NCBI RefSeq assembly: GCF_003129565.1
Contig: NZ_QETF01000002.1
Coordinates: 186,001 to 250,000 of the forward strand
Source of the DNA: Salibaculum griseiflavum
GTDB lineage: Bacteria > Pseudomonadota > Alphaproteobacteria > Rhodobacterales > Rhodobacteraceae
Length of the DNA: 64,000 bases
Direction: 5' to 3'
Below, one piece after another: positions 1-7,934 of this stretch. The notes below the pieces were generated by a model. It did not search any database. It was not told the DNA's origin and saw only the letters and a program-made list of their open reading frames with translations. Made by a program: the position numbers and the translations under genes. Each line of letters opens with the position of its first letter. Within the stretch, counting starts at the first letter, position 1.

Positions 1-723
1 GATCATCGTCACCGACACCACCAGATCATCGAGCGCGTAGTGATTGCGGCTGACGATGGTGGCCATGGCCTGCCCGATGGACAAGGCCGCCGGGATCGGG
101 TCCAGCGCATCATGCGGATAGGCCCCGTGCCCGCCCTTGCCGGTGATATGGACGTGAAAGGTATCCACCGCAGCCATGACCGCACCGCGCGTGGTATAGA
201 ACTGGCCCAGCGGCACACCGGGCATGGTATGCAGCGCATAGATCTCGCGGATGCCAAAGCGGCCCAGCACCCCTTCCTTCACCATCAGCTCGGCGCCGTC
301 GCCAACCTCTTCGGCGGGCTGGAACACAAGCGCGACACGGCCCGCGAAATTACGCGTTTCGGCCAGGTAGCGCGCGGCCCCCAGCAGCATAGCCGTATGC
401 CCGTCATGGCCACAGGCATGCATCTTGCCGGGCCGCGTGCTGGCCCAGTCGGCGCCGGTCGCCTCTTCGATGGGCAGCGCGTCCATATCGGCCCGAAGGC
501 CCACCGTGGGCCCCGCACCCTGCCCTTCGATGATCGCGACGACACCGGAGACCGCGATCCCCTCGTGGATTTCATCGACGCCGAATTCCTTGAGACGGCC
601 CACGACATAGGCGGCGGTCTCGTGGCACTCCTGGCCGAGTTCGGGATGCTGATGGATATGACGCCGCCATGCGGCCATCTCGTCCGCGAAGCCGGCAATG
701 CGGTTGATAACAGCCATGGGCAT
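1..723 (-). CDS. M20 family amidohydrolase (hippurate hydrolase-like), C-terminus cut by window edge
   Basis: This is the first 241 residues of a metal-dependent amidohydrolase of the M20/ArgE/hippurate hydrolase family, which removes N-acyl groups from amino acids. Visible motifs are RADMDALP (about 78-84) and CGHDGHTAM (about 104-112), where Cys/His/Asp residues bind the metal pair, followed by an EEVGDGAELM block. I chose ATG at 723, which gives MPMAVINRIAG; a second ATG two codons in (717) is also possible. The gene runs off the left edge, so the substrate-lid domain and C-terminus are unseen. It is divergent from the outer-membrane barrel gene. The family is clear; the substrate is not. 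Confidence 0.9.
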   Translation of the reverse strand, partial: MPMAVINRIAGFADEMAAWRRHIHQHPELGQECHETAAYVVGRLKEFGVDEIHEGIAVSGVVAIIEGQGAGPTVGLRADMDALPIEEATGADWASTRPGKMHACGHDGHTAMLLGAARYLAETRNFAGRVALVFQPAEEVGDGAELMVKEGVLGRFGIREIYALHTMPGVPLGQFYTTRGAVMAAVDTFHVHITGKGGHGAYPHDALDPIPAALSIGQAMATIVSRNHYALDDLVVSVTMI

Positions 724-886
724 ATGCCTTTTGAAGTTGCGTTGAGCCGGTCGCCGAGACAGCGTTTTGGGGTCACGCGTTGCATCACGGGAACGGGTCG
801 GACCTTCATCCCCGCCCCACTGGAATCGCGCGCTCTTGGTATGTTAGCTCCACTGAACAGAAACAACGATTTCAGGAGGGGAGACA

Positions 887-1522
887 ATGCGTTTTTTTGT
901 TTTCACAGCCTTTGCCGCTGTCACCGCGTCAACCGCCGTTGCCGGTAACATGAACGAGGCGACACCGGCGCCGGCGCCCACGCCGGTTCAGGCGACACCT
1001 GAAGTGGCTGACTTCTCGGGTGCCTATGCCGGGATAGGCTATGGCGTGGCGCAGGGCGAGATCGGCTTCAACGGTGCCGACGACGACTACGAATTCAACG
1101 ATGGCATGGTCGTCTCGGCCTTCGGCGGCTACAATTTCCAGCAGGGCAACTTCGTCTATGGTGGAGAGATCGCCTTTAACAGCATTTCGGATCTTTACGT
1201 GCCCGGTGGCTTTGGCGACGACGACCATATTGAGTCGCTCATCGACCTGCGCGCGCGCGCCGGTTATGTCGTAGGCAACGCCATGATTTACGGGGCGCTG
1301 GGTTACTCCTTTGGCGACTATGTCGAGAACCCCGGCACCTCTGCCACATTCAGGATGAATGGGCCAGCCGTGGGCGTAGGTGCTGATTACAAGATCTCTG
1401 AGAACCTGTTCATCGGGGCCGACTACATGCTGCGCAAGCTTGACGGGAACGAAATAGATACTGACCAGCCGGCCGCCTCGAACGTGTCGACCATCAACCT
1501 GAGGGTCGGCTACAGCTTCTGA
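887..1522 (+). CDS. Outer membrane beta-barrel protein (OmpA-like/porin family)
   Basis: A 211-residue secreted protein. Residues 1-20 form a Sec signal peptide (MRFF, then an Ala/Thr/Val core ending AVAG). A short Pro/Ala-rich linker (about 24-40) follows, then alternating aromatic/polar strands of the kind found in small 8-stranded barrels, with repeated GAYAGIGYG, FGGYNF and YGALGYSF patterns. The last residues, RVGYSF, end in Phe, the usual BAM recognition signature. AGGAGGGGA sits just before the ATG. Similar barrels are common in rhizobia and rhodobacters as surface proteins of unknown role; no ligand can be inferred. Confidence 0.85.
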   Translation: MRFFVFTAFAAVTASTAVAGNMNEATPAPAPTPVQATPEVADFSGAYAGIGYGVAQGEIGFNGADDDYEFNDGMVVSAFGGYNFQQGNFVYGGEIAFNSISDLYVPGGFGDDDHIESLIDLRARAGYVVGNAMIYGALGYSFGDYVENPGTSATFRMNGPAVGVGADYKISENLFIGADYMLRKLDGNEIDTDQPAASNVSTINLRVGYSF

Positions 1523-1543
1523 AAAGAAGGTCTGGTCTCACGG

Positions 1544-1578
1544 AAGGGGCGACGGTGTGTTAACCGCCGCCCCTTTCT
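1544..1578 (+). terminator. Rho-independent terminator after the barrel gene
   Basis: GGGGCGACGG (1546-1555) pairs with CCGCCGCCCC (1564-1573) with one internal mismatch and an 8-nt loop. The stem is extended by AA/TT and followed by TTTCT. It lies 22 bp after the barrel stop codon. Confidence 0.75.
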
Positions 1579-1671
1579 GCATTGGCGTCCGGCCCACGCG
1601 GCCCCGTGCATCGCCCCTTGGCCCCCGGCACCGGTCTGGTAGGGTCCGGCTGCTATCGAAGGGACGAAACC

Positions 1672-2490
1672 ATGAGCGACGACCTGATCCGCGACACCCG
1701 GCCCGAGGTGCAGATGGACCGCCTGCTGGAAATCATGCGACGGTTGCGTGACCCGGACTCGGGCTGTCCCTGGGATATCGAACAGAGTTTCGACACGATC
1801 GCTCCCTACACCATCGAAGAGGCCTACGAAGTCGCCGATGCCATCGCCCGCGACGACATGGCCGACCTCAAGGGCGAGTTGGGCGACCTTCTGTTCCAGT
1901 CCGTCTTTCACGCGCAAATGGCCGAGGAGGCCGGGCATTTCAGCTTTGCCGACGTGGCCCGCACCATGTCCGACAAGATGGTGGCGCGGCATCCGCATGT
2001 CTTCGGCGCCGACAATCGCGAGAAATCCGCCGAACAGCAGACCCGCGACTGGGAGGCCGTCAAGGCGGCCGAACGCGCCCGGCGCGGCGAGACCCGCACG
2101 CTTGACGGGGTGGCCATCGGCCTGCCGGCGCTGCTACGGGCGCTGAAACTGCAGAAACGGGCAGCGCGGGTTGGATTCGACTGGCCGCAGGTGACGCAGG
2201 TCATCGACAAGATCGCCGAAGAATCGCGCGAACTGGCCGAGGCCCGCGACAGCCTGTCCGCCGACGGCATCGAGGACGAGATGGGGGACCTGCTCTTCGT
2301 CATGGCCAACCTGGCCCGGCACCTCGATGTCGACCCGGAGGCCGCCCTGCGCCGCGCCAACGCCAAGTTCCAGCGCCGCTTCGAGGCCATCGAGGACGCG
2401 CTCGCACATAACGGCAAGACCCCGGGCGAAAGCACCCTCGACGAGATGGACGCGCTCTGGAATGCCGCGAAGCGGGCGGAAAAGACCTGA
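1672..2490 (+). CDS. mazG: Nucleoside triphosphate pyrophosphohydrolase MazG
   Basis: MazG hydrolyses (d)NTPs to NMP plus pyrophosphate and cleans aberrant nucleotides from the pool. The 272-residue product has the two tandem MazG folds of the full-length type. In the first, IEEAYEVADAI (48-58) and KGELGDLLFQ (67-76) carry the Mg-binding Glu/Asp residues. In the second, EESRELAEA and EDEMGDLLFVMANLAR repeat the pattern. The frame is open upstream, but ATG 1672 gives the normal start (MSDDLIRDTRPE) after a GAAGGGAC Shine-Dalgarno. Length and motifs fit the family. Confidence 0.95.
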   Translation: MSDDLIRDTRPEVQMDRLLEIMRRLRDPDSGCPWDIEQSFDTIAPYTIEEAYEVADAIARDDMADLKGELGDLLFQSVFHAQMAEEAGHFSFADVARTMSDKMVARHPHVFGADNREKSAEQQTRDWEAVKAAERARRGETRTLDGVAIGLPALLRALKLQKRAARVGFDWPQVTQVIDKIAEESRELAEARDSLSADGIEDEMGDLLFVMANLARHLDVDPEAALRRANAKFQRRFEAIEDALAHNGKTPGESTLDEMDALWNAAKRAEKT

Positions 2491-2542
2491 CTGCGGCAGC
2501 TTGGCGCATAGTGCGCACGGCCGCGGTCCCTATCTGCCTTGC

Positions 2543-2794
2543 ATGAGCATCCTGACCCCCATTCCCCCCGCCCAGCCCTGGTACGCCAGGGCCTTCTATC
2601 GCCTGCCCGTCATCGGGTGGCTGGCCCGTGACCTCGCCTTCGGCGACAAGGACAATATCTGGTATTTCCTGGTGATCGTGCTGACCGGCGTGATCCTGTC
2701 CGTCGCCGCCTGGGGCTTGCCTGCGCTGGTCATGATCGCCCTGACCTATGTGCCGGTCCACATGGCTCTGATGGCGATCCTCGCCCGGCCCTGA
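2543..2794 (+). CDS. Small two-helix membrane protein, unknown function
   Basis: An 83-residue protein starting at an internal ATG ([14 protein letters not shown]). It has an amphipathic N-terminal part with several Trp/Tyr residues, then two hydrophobic segments at about 42-58 and 60-80, giving an inner-membrane hairpin. I recognise no domain. It sits 52 bp after mazG and 59 bp before the SDR gene on the same strand, so it may be part of that transcript. The ATG is preferred to more distal in-frame starts because these would overlap mazG deeply and give a low-complexity N-terminus. Confidence 0.65.
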   Translation: MSILTPIPPAQPWYARAFYRLPVIGWLARDLAFGDKDNIWYFLVIVLTGVILSVAAWGLPALVMIALTYVPVHMALMAILARP

Positions 2795-2853
2795 CCGCTT
2801 GCGCCCAAGCGCCGGACTTGGCAAACCCTTCTGGTCAACAGGAGGGTTCTTCG

Positions 2854-3579
2854 ATGCAGATCACGCAGGCCAAGGCCATCGTCACCGGGGGCGCCTCCGG
2901 CTTGGGCGCGGCCACCGCGCGGCATTTGCGCGCCCAAGGGGCACAGGTCACGATCCTGGATCGCGACGATGCCTCCGCGCTCGCGCAAGAGATCGGCGCC
3001 GGCTACGAACAGACCGATGTGACAGACGAGGTGTCGGTCACCGCGGCGCTCGATGCGGCAACCGCGCAGATGGGCGGCCTCAACGCGGCCATCAACTGTG
3101 CCGGGATCGCCACCAGCGAAAAGACCCTCGGCCGCGACGGGCCGCATGCGCTCGACAGTTTCCGCCGCACGCTGGACATCAACCTGACCGGCAGTTTCAA
3201 CGTCGCGCGGCTGGCGGCGGCGCGGATGACCACCGGCGGCGTTATCGTCGACACCGCCTCGATCGCCGCCTTCGACGGGCAGAAGGGCCAGCCGGCCTAT
3301 GCCGCGTCCAAGGCCGGGATCGCGGGGCTGTCGCTGCCCATGGCGCGCGATCTGGCGCGGAACGGCATCCGGGTCATGGCCATCGCGCCGGGCATCTTCC
3401 GCACCCCGATGCTGGAGGGCCTCGGCGAAGAGGTCATGCAGACCCTCGCCCGCGACGTGACCTATCCCCAGCGGCTTGGCGATCCCGATGAATTCGCCGC
3501 CCTCGCCCGGTTCATCCTGGAATGCGATTACCTCAACGGCACCACGATCCGGCTGGACGGCGCGTTGCGGATGCCCTGA
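2854..3579 (+). CDS. Short-chain dehydrogenase/reductase (3-hydroxyacyl-CoA dehydrogenase type 2-like)
   Basis: A 241-residue classical SDR. The cofactor motif TGGASGLG is at 11-18, with LDRD after the second strand indicating an NAD preference. The NCAG block is present, and the catalytic pair is Tyr149-Lys153 (YAASK). The sequence pattern resembles the type 2 3-hydroxyacyl-CoA dehydrogenase (HSD17B10-like) group, which oxidises short 3-hydroxyacyl-CoAs. An AGGAGGG box at 2840-2846 fixes the ATG at 2854. The gene ends a short same-strand run and is followed directly by a dispersed repeat. Substrate assignment is inference. Confidence 0.88.
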   Translation: MQITQAKAIVTGGASGLGAATARHLRAQGAQVTILDRDDASALAQEIGAGYEQTDVTDEVSVTAALDAATAQMGGLNAAINCAGIATSEKTLGRDGPHALDSFRRTLDINLTGSFNVARLAAARMTTGGVIVDTASIAAFDGQKGQPAYAASKAGIAGLSLPMARDLARNGIRVMAIAPGIFRTPMLEGLGEEVMQTLARDVTYPQRLGDPDEFAALARFILECDYLNGTTIRLDGALRMP

Positions 3580-3581
3580 CC

Positions 3582-3640
3582 CTCATCTTGCCGAAAATAC
3601 TCCGGGGGAGTCCGCGTCAGCGGACGGGGGCAGCGCCCCC
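3582..3640 (+). repeat. Dispersed GC hairpin repeat, copy 1 (just 3' of the SDR gene)
   Basis: Begins with CTCATCTTGCCGAAAATACT, then CCGGGGGAGTCCGC / GCGGACGGGGGCAGCGCCCCC, which folds into two GC-rich hairpins (GTCCGC/GCGGAC and GGGGGC/GCCCCC). Copies with the same lead-in and hairpin layout occur at 35402, 52197 (minus) and 60971. All lie 3' of genes. Confidence 0.85.
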
Positions 3641-3669
3641 TGTTCGATCCGGACAAGCGCGCGCAGCGC

Positions 3670-5484
3670 TCAATCTGATTGCGCCTTCTCCTCCAGCGAC
3701 AACCACTCGTCCTCCGCCGCCGACAGCTTCTCCTGGCGCTCGGCCAGCGCCTCGGTGGCCTTCTTGAACTTGACCGGTTCGCGCGTGAACAGCTCGGGAT
3801 CGGACAGCAGGTCTTCCAGCTTGCCGATCTCGGCCTCGAGCCTTTCGATCACGCCGGGCAGCTCCTCCAGCCGGTGTTTCTCGGTAAAGGACAGCCCGAC
3901 CGGTTTCCTGGGGGCGGGACTGGCCGGTTTCCCGGCCTTGCGCCTTGGTTTTTCGACAGGGGCCGGCGCGCGGTCCTCGCCCCGCTGCGCCTGGTAGTCG
4001 CTCCAGCCCCCGGCATAGAGCACCGCGCGTCCGTCGCCCTCCATCGCGACGGTGGTGGTCGCCACGCGGTCGATGAAATCCCGGTCGTGGCTGACCAGCA
4101 GGACCGTCCCCGCGTAGTCGCCCAGGATGTCCTGCAACAGGTCCAGCGTCTCGATGTCCAGGTCGTTCGTGGGTTCGTCGAGCACCAGCAGATTCGATTC
4201 CTGCGCCATCAGCTTGGCCAGCAAGAGCCGGGCCTTCTCGCCACCCGACAACGCGCGCACCGGGGCCCGCGCCTGGGCCTCGTCGAACAGGAATTCCTTG
4301 AGATAGCCCACCACATGCTTGGGCTGGCCACGCACCATCACCTGGTCGGCCTTGCCGCTGACGCGCATGCTCGGGTCGCCGGTCAGGCTGTCCCAAAGGC
4401 TCATGTCGGGATCGAGCTGCGCGCGGGCCTGGTCGAACACCGCAACCGACAGGTTCGTGCCGTGTTTGACAGTTCCGGCATCGGGTTCAACCTCGCCCAG
4501 CAACATCTTGATAAGCGACGTTTTTCCAACACCGTTCGGCCCGACAAAGGCAACCCGGTCGCCGCGCTGCACCGTCAGGTCGAACCCCTTGACGATGGCC
4601 TTGCCGTCATAGGCTTTCGTCAGCCCCTCGGCCTCGATCACCTTCTTGCCGCTCTTGGGGCCGTCTTCCAGCGCCATGGCGGCGGTGCCCTGGCGGCGGA
4701 TCATCGCGGCGCGCTCCGCGCGCAAGTCCTGCAACGCCCGCACCCGGCCCATGTTGCGCTTGCGCCGGGCGGAAATGCCCTCGACAGCCCAGCGGGCCTC
4801 GGCCTTGATCTTGCGATCCATCTTGTGGCGCTGCTGGTCTTCTTCCTCCCAGACCTTGTCGCGCCATTCCTCGAAACGGGCGAAGCCGCGTTCCTGGCGG
4901 CGCACCTGTCCACGGTCGATCCAGAGCGTCGCCCGTGTCAGCGCCGACAGGAAGGCTCTGTCATGAGAAATCAAGACAAATCCGGCCTTTGTCTGGGACA
5001 GTTCATGTTCAAGCCAGCGGATTGCCTGGATGTCGAGATGGTTCGTCGGCTCATCAAGAAGCATCAGATCGGGCGCCTCGGCCATCAGCCGTGCCAAGGC
5101 CGCGCGGCGGCGTTCCCCGCCCGAGGCCAGGTCCGGCGCCTGGTCCAGCCGCACCTTCAGCCCCTCGGCCACCGCCTCGACGCGCCAGGCCTCGCCCGGT
5201 TCCAGCCCGGCGGCGGCGAAATCGCCCAGGGTGGCGAAACCGGCCATGTCCGGGTCCTGTTCCATGTAGCCGACAGAGAGGCCCGGCGGCACCACGCGGG
5301 TGCCCGTGTCGGGTTCAACAAGTCCCGCCATCACCTTGAGAAGCGTCGATTTTCCCGATCCGTTTCGCCCCACCAGCGCAACCCGGTCACCAGGCTGCAC
5401 GACCAGAGACAGGTCATCGAAAACGGGATCGCCGCCGAAGGTCAGCGAGATGTCGGAGAGCTGCAGAAGCGGAGCGCGGGCCAT
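3670..5484 (-). CDS. uup: ABC-F family ATPase (Uup-like)
   Basis: A 604-residue soluble protein with two ABC ATPase domains and no membrane segments, the ABC-F layout. Walker A is GRNGSGKST (39-47) in domain 1 and GPNGVGKTS in domain 2. Signature motifs are SGGERRRAALARL and SGGEKARLLLAKL, each followed by LLDEPTNHLD- or VLDEPTNDLD-type Walker B sequences. A charged linker lies between the domains. The C-terminal coiled coil (about 535-600, rich in Glu/Lys/Leu) matches Uup, which acts at the ribosome and in DNA-intermediate processing. The ABC-F class is certain; the Uup subgroup rests on the C-terminal coiled coil. Confidence 0.93.
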   Translation of the reverse strand: MARAPLLQLSDISLTFGGDPVFDDLSLVVQPGDRVALVGRNGSGKSTLLKVMAGLVEPDTGTRVVPPGLSVGYMEQDPDMAGFATLGDFAAAGLEPGEAWRVEAVAEGLKVRLDQAPDLASGGERRRAALARLMAEAPDLMLLDEPTNHLDIQAIRWLEHELSQTKAGFVLISHDRAFLSALTRATLWIDRGQVRRQERGFARFEEWRDKVWEEEDQQRHKMDRKIKAEARWAVEGISARRKRNMGRVRALQDLRAERAAMIRRQGTAAMALEDGPKSGKKVIEAEGLTKAYDGKAIVKGFDLTVQRGDRVAFVGPNGVGKTSLIKMLLGEVEPDAGTVKHGTNLSVAVFDQARAQLDPDMSLWDSLTGDPSMRVSGKADQVMVRGQPKHVVGYLKEFLFDEAQARAPVRALSGGEKARLLLAKLMAQESNLLVLDEPTNDLDIETLDLLQDILGDYAGTVLLVSHDRDFIDRVATTTVAMEGDGRAVLYAGGWSDYQAQRGEDRAPAPVEKPRRKAGKPASPAPRKPVGLSFTEKHRLEELPGVIERLEAEIGKLEDLLSDPELFTREPVKFKKATEALAERQEKLSAAEDEWLSLEEKAQSD

Positions 5485-5546
5485 GCCTGCCTGCTATAAC
5501 CGGCGCGCCCGGCGCGCAAGGGGCGCCGAAAGCCCCAACATTCAAT

Positions 5547-6311
5547 CTAACCCGCGAGCGCCCGCAGCGCCCGCACCCGGCGCGGGGGAATCGCCGAGAT
5601 TTCCAGCCCGGTGAAAACATGCAAGGTGCCCAGGTCGTCGTCGATGACGGCGTGGTCGCTGACGCGGCCGCCCATGCCGAGATAGCTGCGCAACAACGAC
5701 GGAAGGGTCCGCGCCGCCGCGACAGGGTCCGGCGGCGGCCCCTCCGGGGGGCCCAGGGTCACGGTCCGCTGCGCCCTTCGGCCCGGCCGCCAGGCGCAGG
5801 GGGCAAGGTGGCGCGCCGCGAGAAGCGCGAAACCGGCCCTATATGGCGTGGGATCGGTGCCGGGAAACGAGGAACAGCCGATGAGCATCCCGGCCCCGGC
5901 TCCATTGACGATCGCCGACAGGCGCCCCCAGGCCACCCGCAGGATATCCGCGTCGGGCAGACCTGGCCGGATACAGAACCGCCCCAGTTCGACCACCGGC
6001 GCGGCGTAATCGCCAAGGCCGGACAGGTCGTAGAACCCGGCCGCATAGCTGTCGCGCAGACCGCCACCGTCACCAAACAGGCGCACCCGAAAGGTACAGG
6101 CAAGCGTGCCGTCCCGGTCATCCTCGACCAGGACATGCTGGCAGAACGGATCGTATCGGTCGGCATCTCGCCCGGCGGCGCGGCTCTGCCGCGAGTGGAA
6201 ACAGCCCGCACGCAGGATCTGGGCCGCGACAATGTCCGCTTCGCTGTCGGCCATGCGGACTCGGTAGCGCCCGCTATCCGACCGGTGTTCCATCAAAGGT
6301 GCCTGCCGCAT
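5547..6311 (-). CDS. olsB: Ornithine lipid N-acyltransferase OlsB-like (GNAT fold)
   Basis: Members of this family transfer a 3-hydroxyacyl chain from ACP to ornithine, the first step of ornithine lipid synthesis at the inner membrane. Diagnostic blocks are YDPFCQHVLVED, FYDLSGL, VVELGRFCIRPG and MLIGCSSFPGTDP. The start is uncertain: ATG 6311 (MRQAPLMEH) or ATG 6293. An open frame continues upstream to 6467 but looks non-coding. olsA, which completes the pathway, is not next to it here. Expression may be independent, since an ABC-F gene follows on the same strand. Confidence 0.85.
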   Translation of the reverse strand: MRQAPLMEHRSDSGRYRVRMADSEADIVAAQILRAGCFHSRQSRAAGRDADRYDPFCQHVLVEDDRDGTLACTFRVRLFGDGGGLRDSYAAGFYDLSGLGDYAAPVVELGRFCIRPGLPDADILRVAWGRLSAIVNGAGAGMLIGCSSFPGTDPTPYRAGFALLAARHLAPCAWRPGRRAQRTVTLGPPEGPPPDPVAAARTLPSLLRSYLGMGGRVSDHAVIDDDLGTLHVFTGLEISAIPPRRVRALRALAG

Positions 6312-6372
6312 GTCACCGTTCCCAGCTCTGGCCAAGTCCAGCCTAGCGGTCAATCGTGACAAAGCCCAGACG

Positions 6373-6840
6373 TCAGCTGCCCGGTGGGTTGAGGATGCTG
6401 CCCGCGTCGAAATTTCCGAAGGCCCCGAACAGCTGGCCAAGGAAGGTCGTGTCCTGGATGCCGTCATCGGTCACGCGCCGCGACAGGCGCACGACCTGCC
6501 CGTCCTCCAGCCCGAAGCGTTCGATATTGCGCACAACGCCGGCCTCGTCGAAACTGACGGCCAATACCTCGCGTTCCACCTCAGTGGGTTCGGTGAGACC
6601 GAAATGGCGGAACCGGCTTTGCACGTAGTAGTAATTACCGTCGCCCATGGCACTGCCCGTGGTGGGGGGACCGGCCACATCCTCGACGCTGGCGCGTGTG
6701 TCGATGCCGATCACCACCTCGGCCAGGTCCTCGTCGGTCGGGATATAGCCATGGTTGCGGTAGATCGCCGTGCATCCGACCGAGACCCCGAGGGCCGCCA
6801 CCAGAATCGCGGTCCTGATCCGTTTCGCGGTGCTGCTCAT
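6373..6840 (-). CDS. bamE: Outer membrane protein assembly factor BamE (SmpA/OmlA lipoprotein)
   Basis: BamE is a small lipoprotein of the BAM complex that inserts beta-barrels into the outer membrane. The 155-residue product starts MSSTAKRIRT and has a signal peptide ending in the lipobox GVSVGC, with the lipidated Cys near 23. The body contains YRNHGYIPTDEDL, a GxxTRASVEDVAGPPTTGS block and YYYVQSRF, the BamE/SmpA pattern. I chose ATG 6840 because it puts the lipobox at the normal distance; the open frame runs further upstream to 6903. It is divergent from the DUF177 gene. Confidence 0.9.
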   Translation of the reverse strand: MSSTAKRIRTAILVAALGVSVGCTAIYRNHGYIPTDEDLAEVVIGIDTRASVEDVAGPPTTGSAMGDGNYYYVQSRFRHFGLTEPTEVEREVLAVSFDEAGVVRNIERFGLEDGQVVRLSRRVTDDGIQDTTFLGQLFGAFGNFDAGSILNPPGS

Positions 6841-6916
6841 GCTGCCTTCCCTTCCCCTCGGACGCCTCTGGGCCGCGCGCACGGCCTTGCGTCGGGCGGC
6901 CATGGCTTTTAACGCA

Positions 6917-6944
6917 GTTACACTACACCCTCTGCCCTGTTCAA
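6917..6944 (-). promoter_or_regulatory. Candidate sigma-70 promoter for bamE
   Basis: Read on the minus strand: TTGAAC (6944-6939), 16-bp spacer, TGTAAC (6922-6917). Each hexamer matches the consensus at 4 of 6 positions. It lies 77 bp upstream of the bamE start. Confidence 0.4.
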
Positions 6945-6956
6945 GGCTTTGACCGC

Positions 6957-7520
6957 ATGTCCGACTCGAACGCCCTGCCGCAAGAATTGCTCCGCTTCGC
7001 CGATCTGCCCGGCCGCAAACCGCATCGCTTCACGCTGGAACCCGACGCCGCGGGCCGCGACGCGGTAGCCGACGCGCTGGGGATTCGCGGGGTTCGCAAG
7101 CTGCGCCTGAGCGGCGAACTGCGCCCGATGGGCAAGCAGGATTGGCGTCTGACCGCCGAGCTGGGCGCGACAGTGGTGCAGGACTGCGTGGTGACCCTTG
7201 AGCCGGTCACGACCCGGATCGACGAGCCTGTCGAGCGGATCTACAGCGCCGATTTCGAGCAGCCCGAGAGCGCCGAGGTCGAGATGCCCGAGGATGATAC
7301 CACGGAGCCGCTGCCCGCAGAGCTGGACCTGGCCGACGTGATGATCGAGGCGCTGGCGCTGGCCCTTCCCCCCTATCCGCGCGCAAAGGGGGCCGAGACC
7401 GGCGAGGCGGTTTTCACGGAACCGGGCAAGACCCCCCTGCGCGACGAGGATCTGCGCCCCTTCGCCGGGCTTGCGGGGCTGCGCGACAAGCTCGAAAAGG
7501 ACGCCGGCGACGAGGACTGA
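6957..7520 (+). CDS. yceD: DUF177 (YceD) family protein
   Basis: A 187-residue acidic protein of the YceD/DUF177 family, whose genes sit directly before rpmF in most proteobacteria; YceD is linked to 23S rRNA/ribosome biogenesis. Visible hallmarks are the LRLSGELRP strand, the central DCVVTLEPVTTRIDEPVERIY block (one Cys retained from the family's Cys pair) and the acidic C-terminal part with YPRAKGAE. rpmF begins 185 bp downstream behind its own likely promoter. ATG 6957 directly starts the conserved N-terminus (MSDSNALPQELLRF). Confidence 0.88.
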   Translation: MSDSNALPQELLRFADLPGRKPHRFTLEPDAAGRDAVADALGIRGVRKLRLSGELRPMGKQDWRLTAELGATVVQDCVVTLEPVTTRIDEPVERIYSADFEQPESAEVEMPEDDTTEPLPAELDLADVMIEALALALPPYPRAKGAETGEAVFTEPGKTPLRDEDLRPFAGLAGLRDKLEKDAGDED

Positions 7521-7551
7521 CCCCGGCCCCGAAGGGCGCGCCAAAAAGGGC

Positions 7552-7579
7552 TTGCCAAACAGCGGAATCGCAGTATTTT
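7552..7579 (+). promoter_or_regulatory. Candidate promoter of the rpmF-plsX-fabH unit
   Basis: TTGCCA (7552-7557), 16-bp spacer, TATTTT (7574-7579) in the 185-bp gap before rpmF. The sequence is locally AT-richer than its surroundings. About 126 bp of untranslated leader would precede rpmF. Confidence 0.45.
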
Positions 7580-7705
7580 CGCGGCCTCTTTCGGATCGTG
7601 GCTCGACAGGCCGGGGCGTATGCACTAGACCCCGCCAGAGTTTCCTTTCGAAACCCGGAATTCACGCGGGGCACCGGGTGCCCCAAGCTAAGCAAAGGTT
7701 GAGAC

Positions 7706-7912
7706 ATGGCTGTCCAGCAGAACAAGGTATCCAAGTCGCGTCGGAACAATCGCCGTTCGCATCACGCGCTTGACGGTGCCAATCCGAATGAATGCCCCTC
7801 CTGCGGGGAACTGAAGCGTCCGCATCACGTGTGCCCCTCCTGCGGCCACTATGCCGATCGCGAAGTCGTGGCCCAGGCCGACGAGATCGATCTGGACGAC
7901 GACGCGGCGTAA
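7706..7912 (+). CDS. rpmF: 50S ribosomal protein L32
   Basis: A 68-residue ribosomal protein, basic at the N-terminus ([20 protein letters not shown]). Two CPSCG knuckles form the C4 zinc ribbon, so this is the zinc-binding form of L32. The C-terminus is acidic ([10 protein letters not shown]), as in other alphaproteobacteria. It stands between yceD and plsX, the classical linkage of ribosome and lipid synthesis genes, and is followed 22 bp later by plsX. Confidence 0.97.
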   Translation: MAVQQNKVSKSRRNNRRSHHALDGANPNECPSCGELKRPHHVCPSCGHYADREVVAQADEIDLDDDAA

Positions 7913-7934
7913 GCAGCGGTCCGGATCGGGTGAC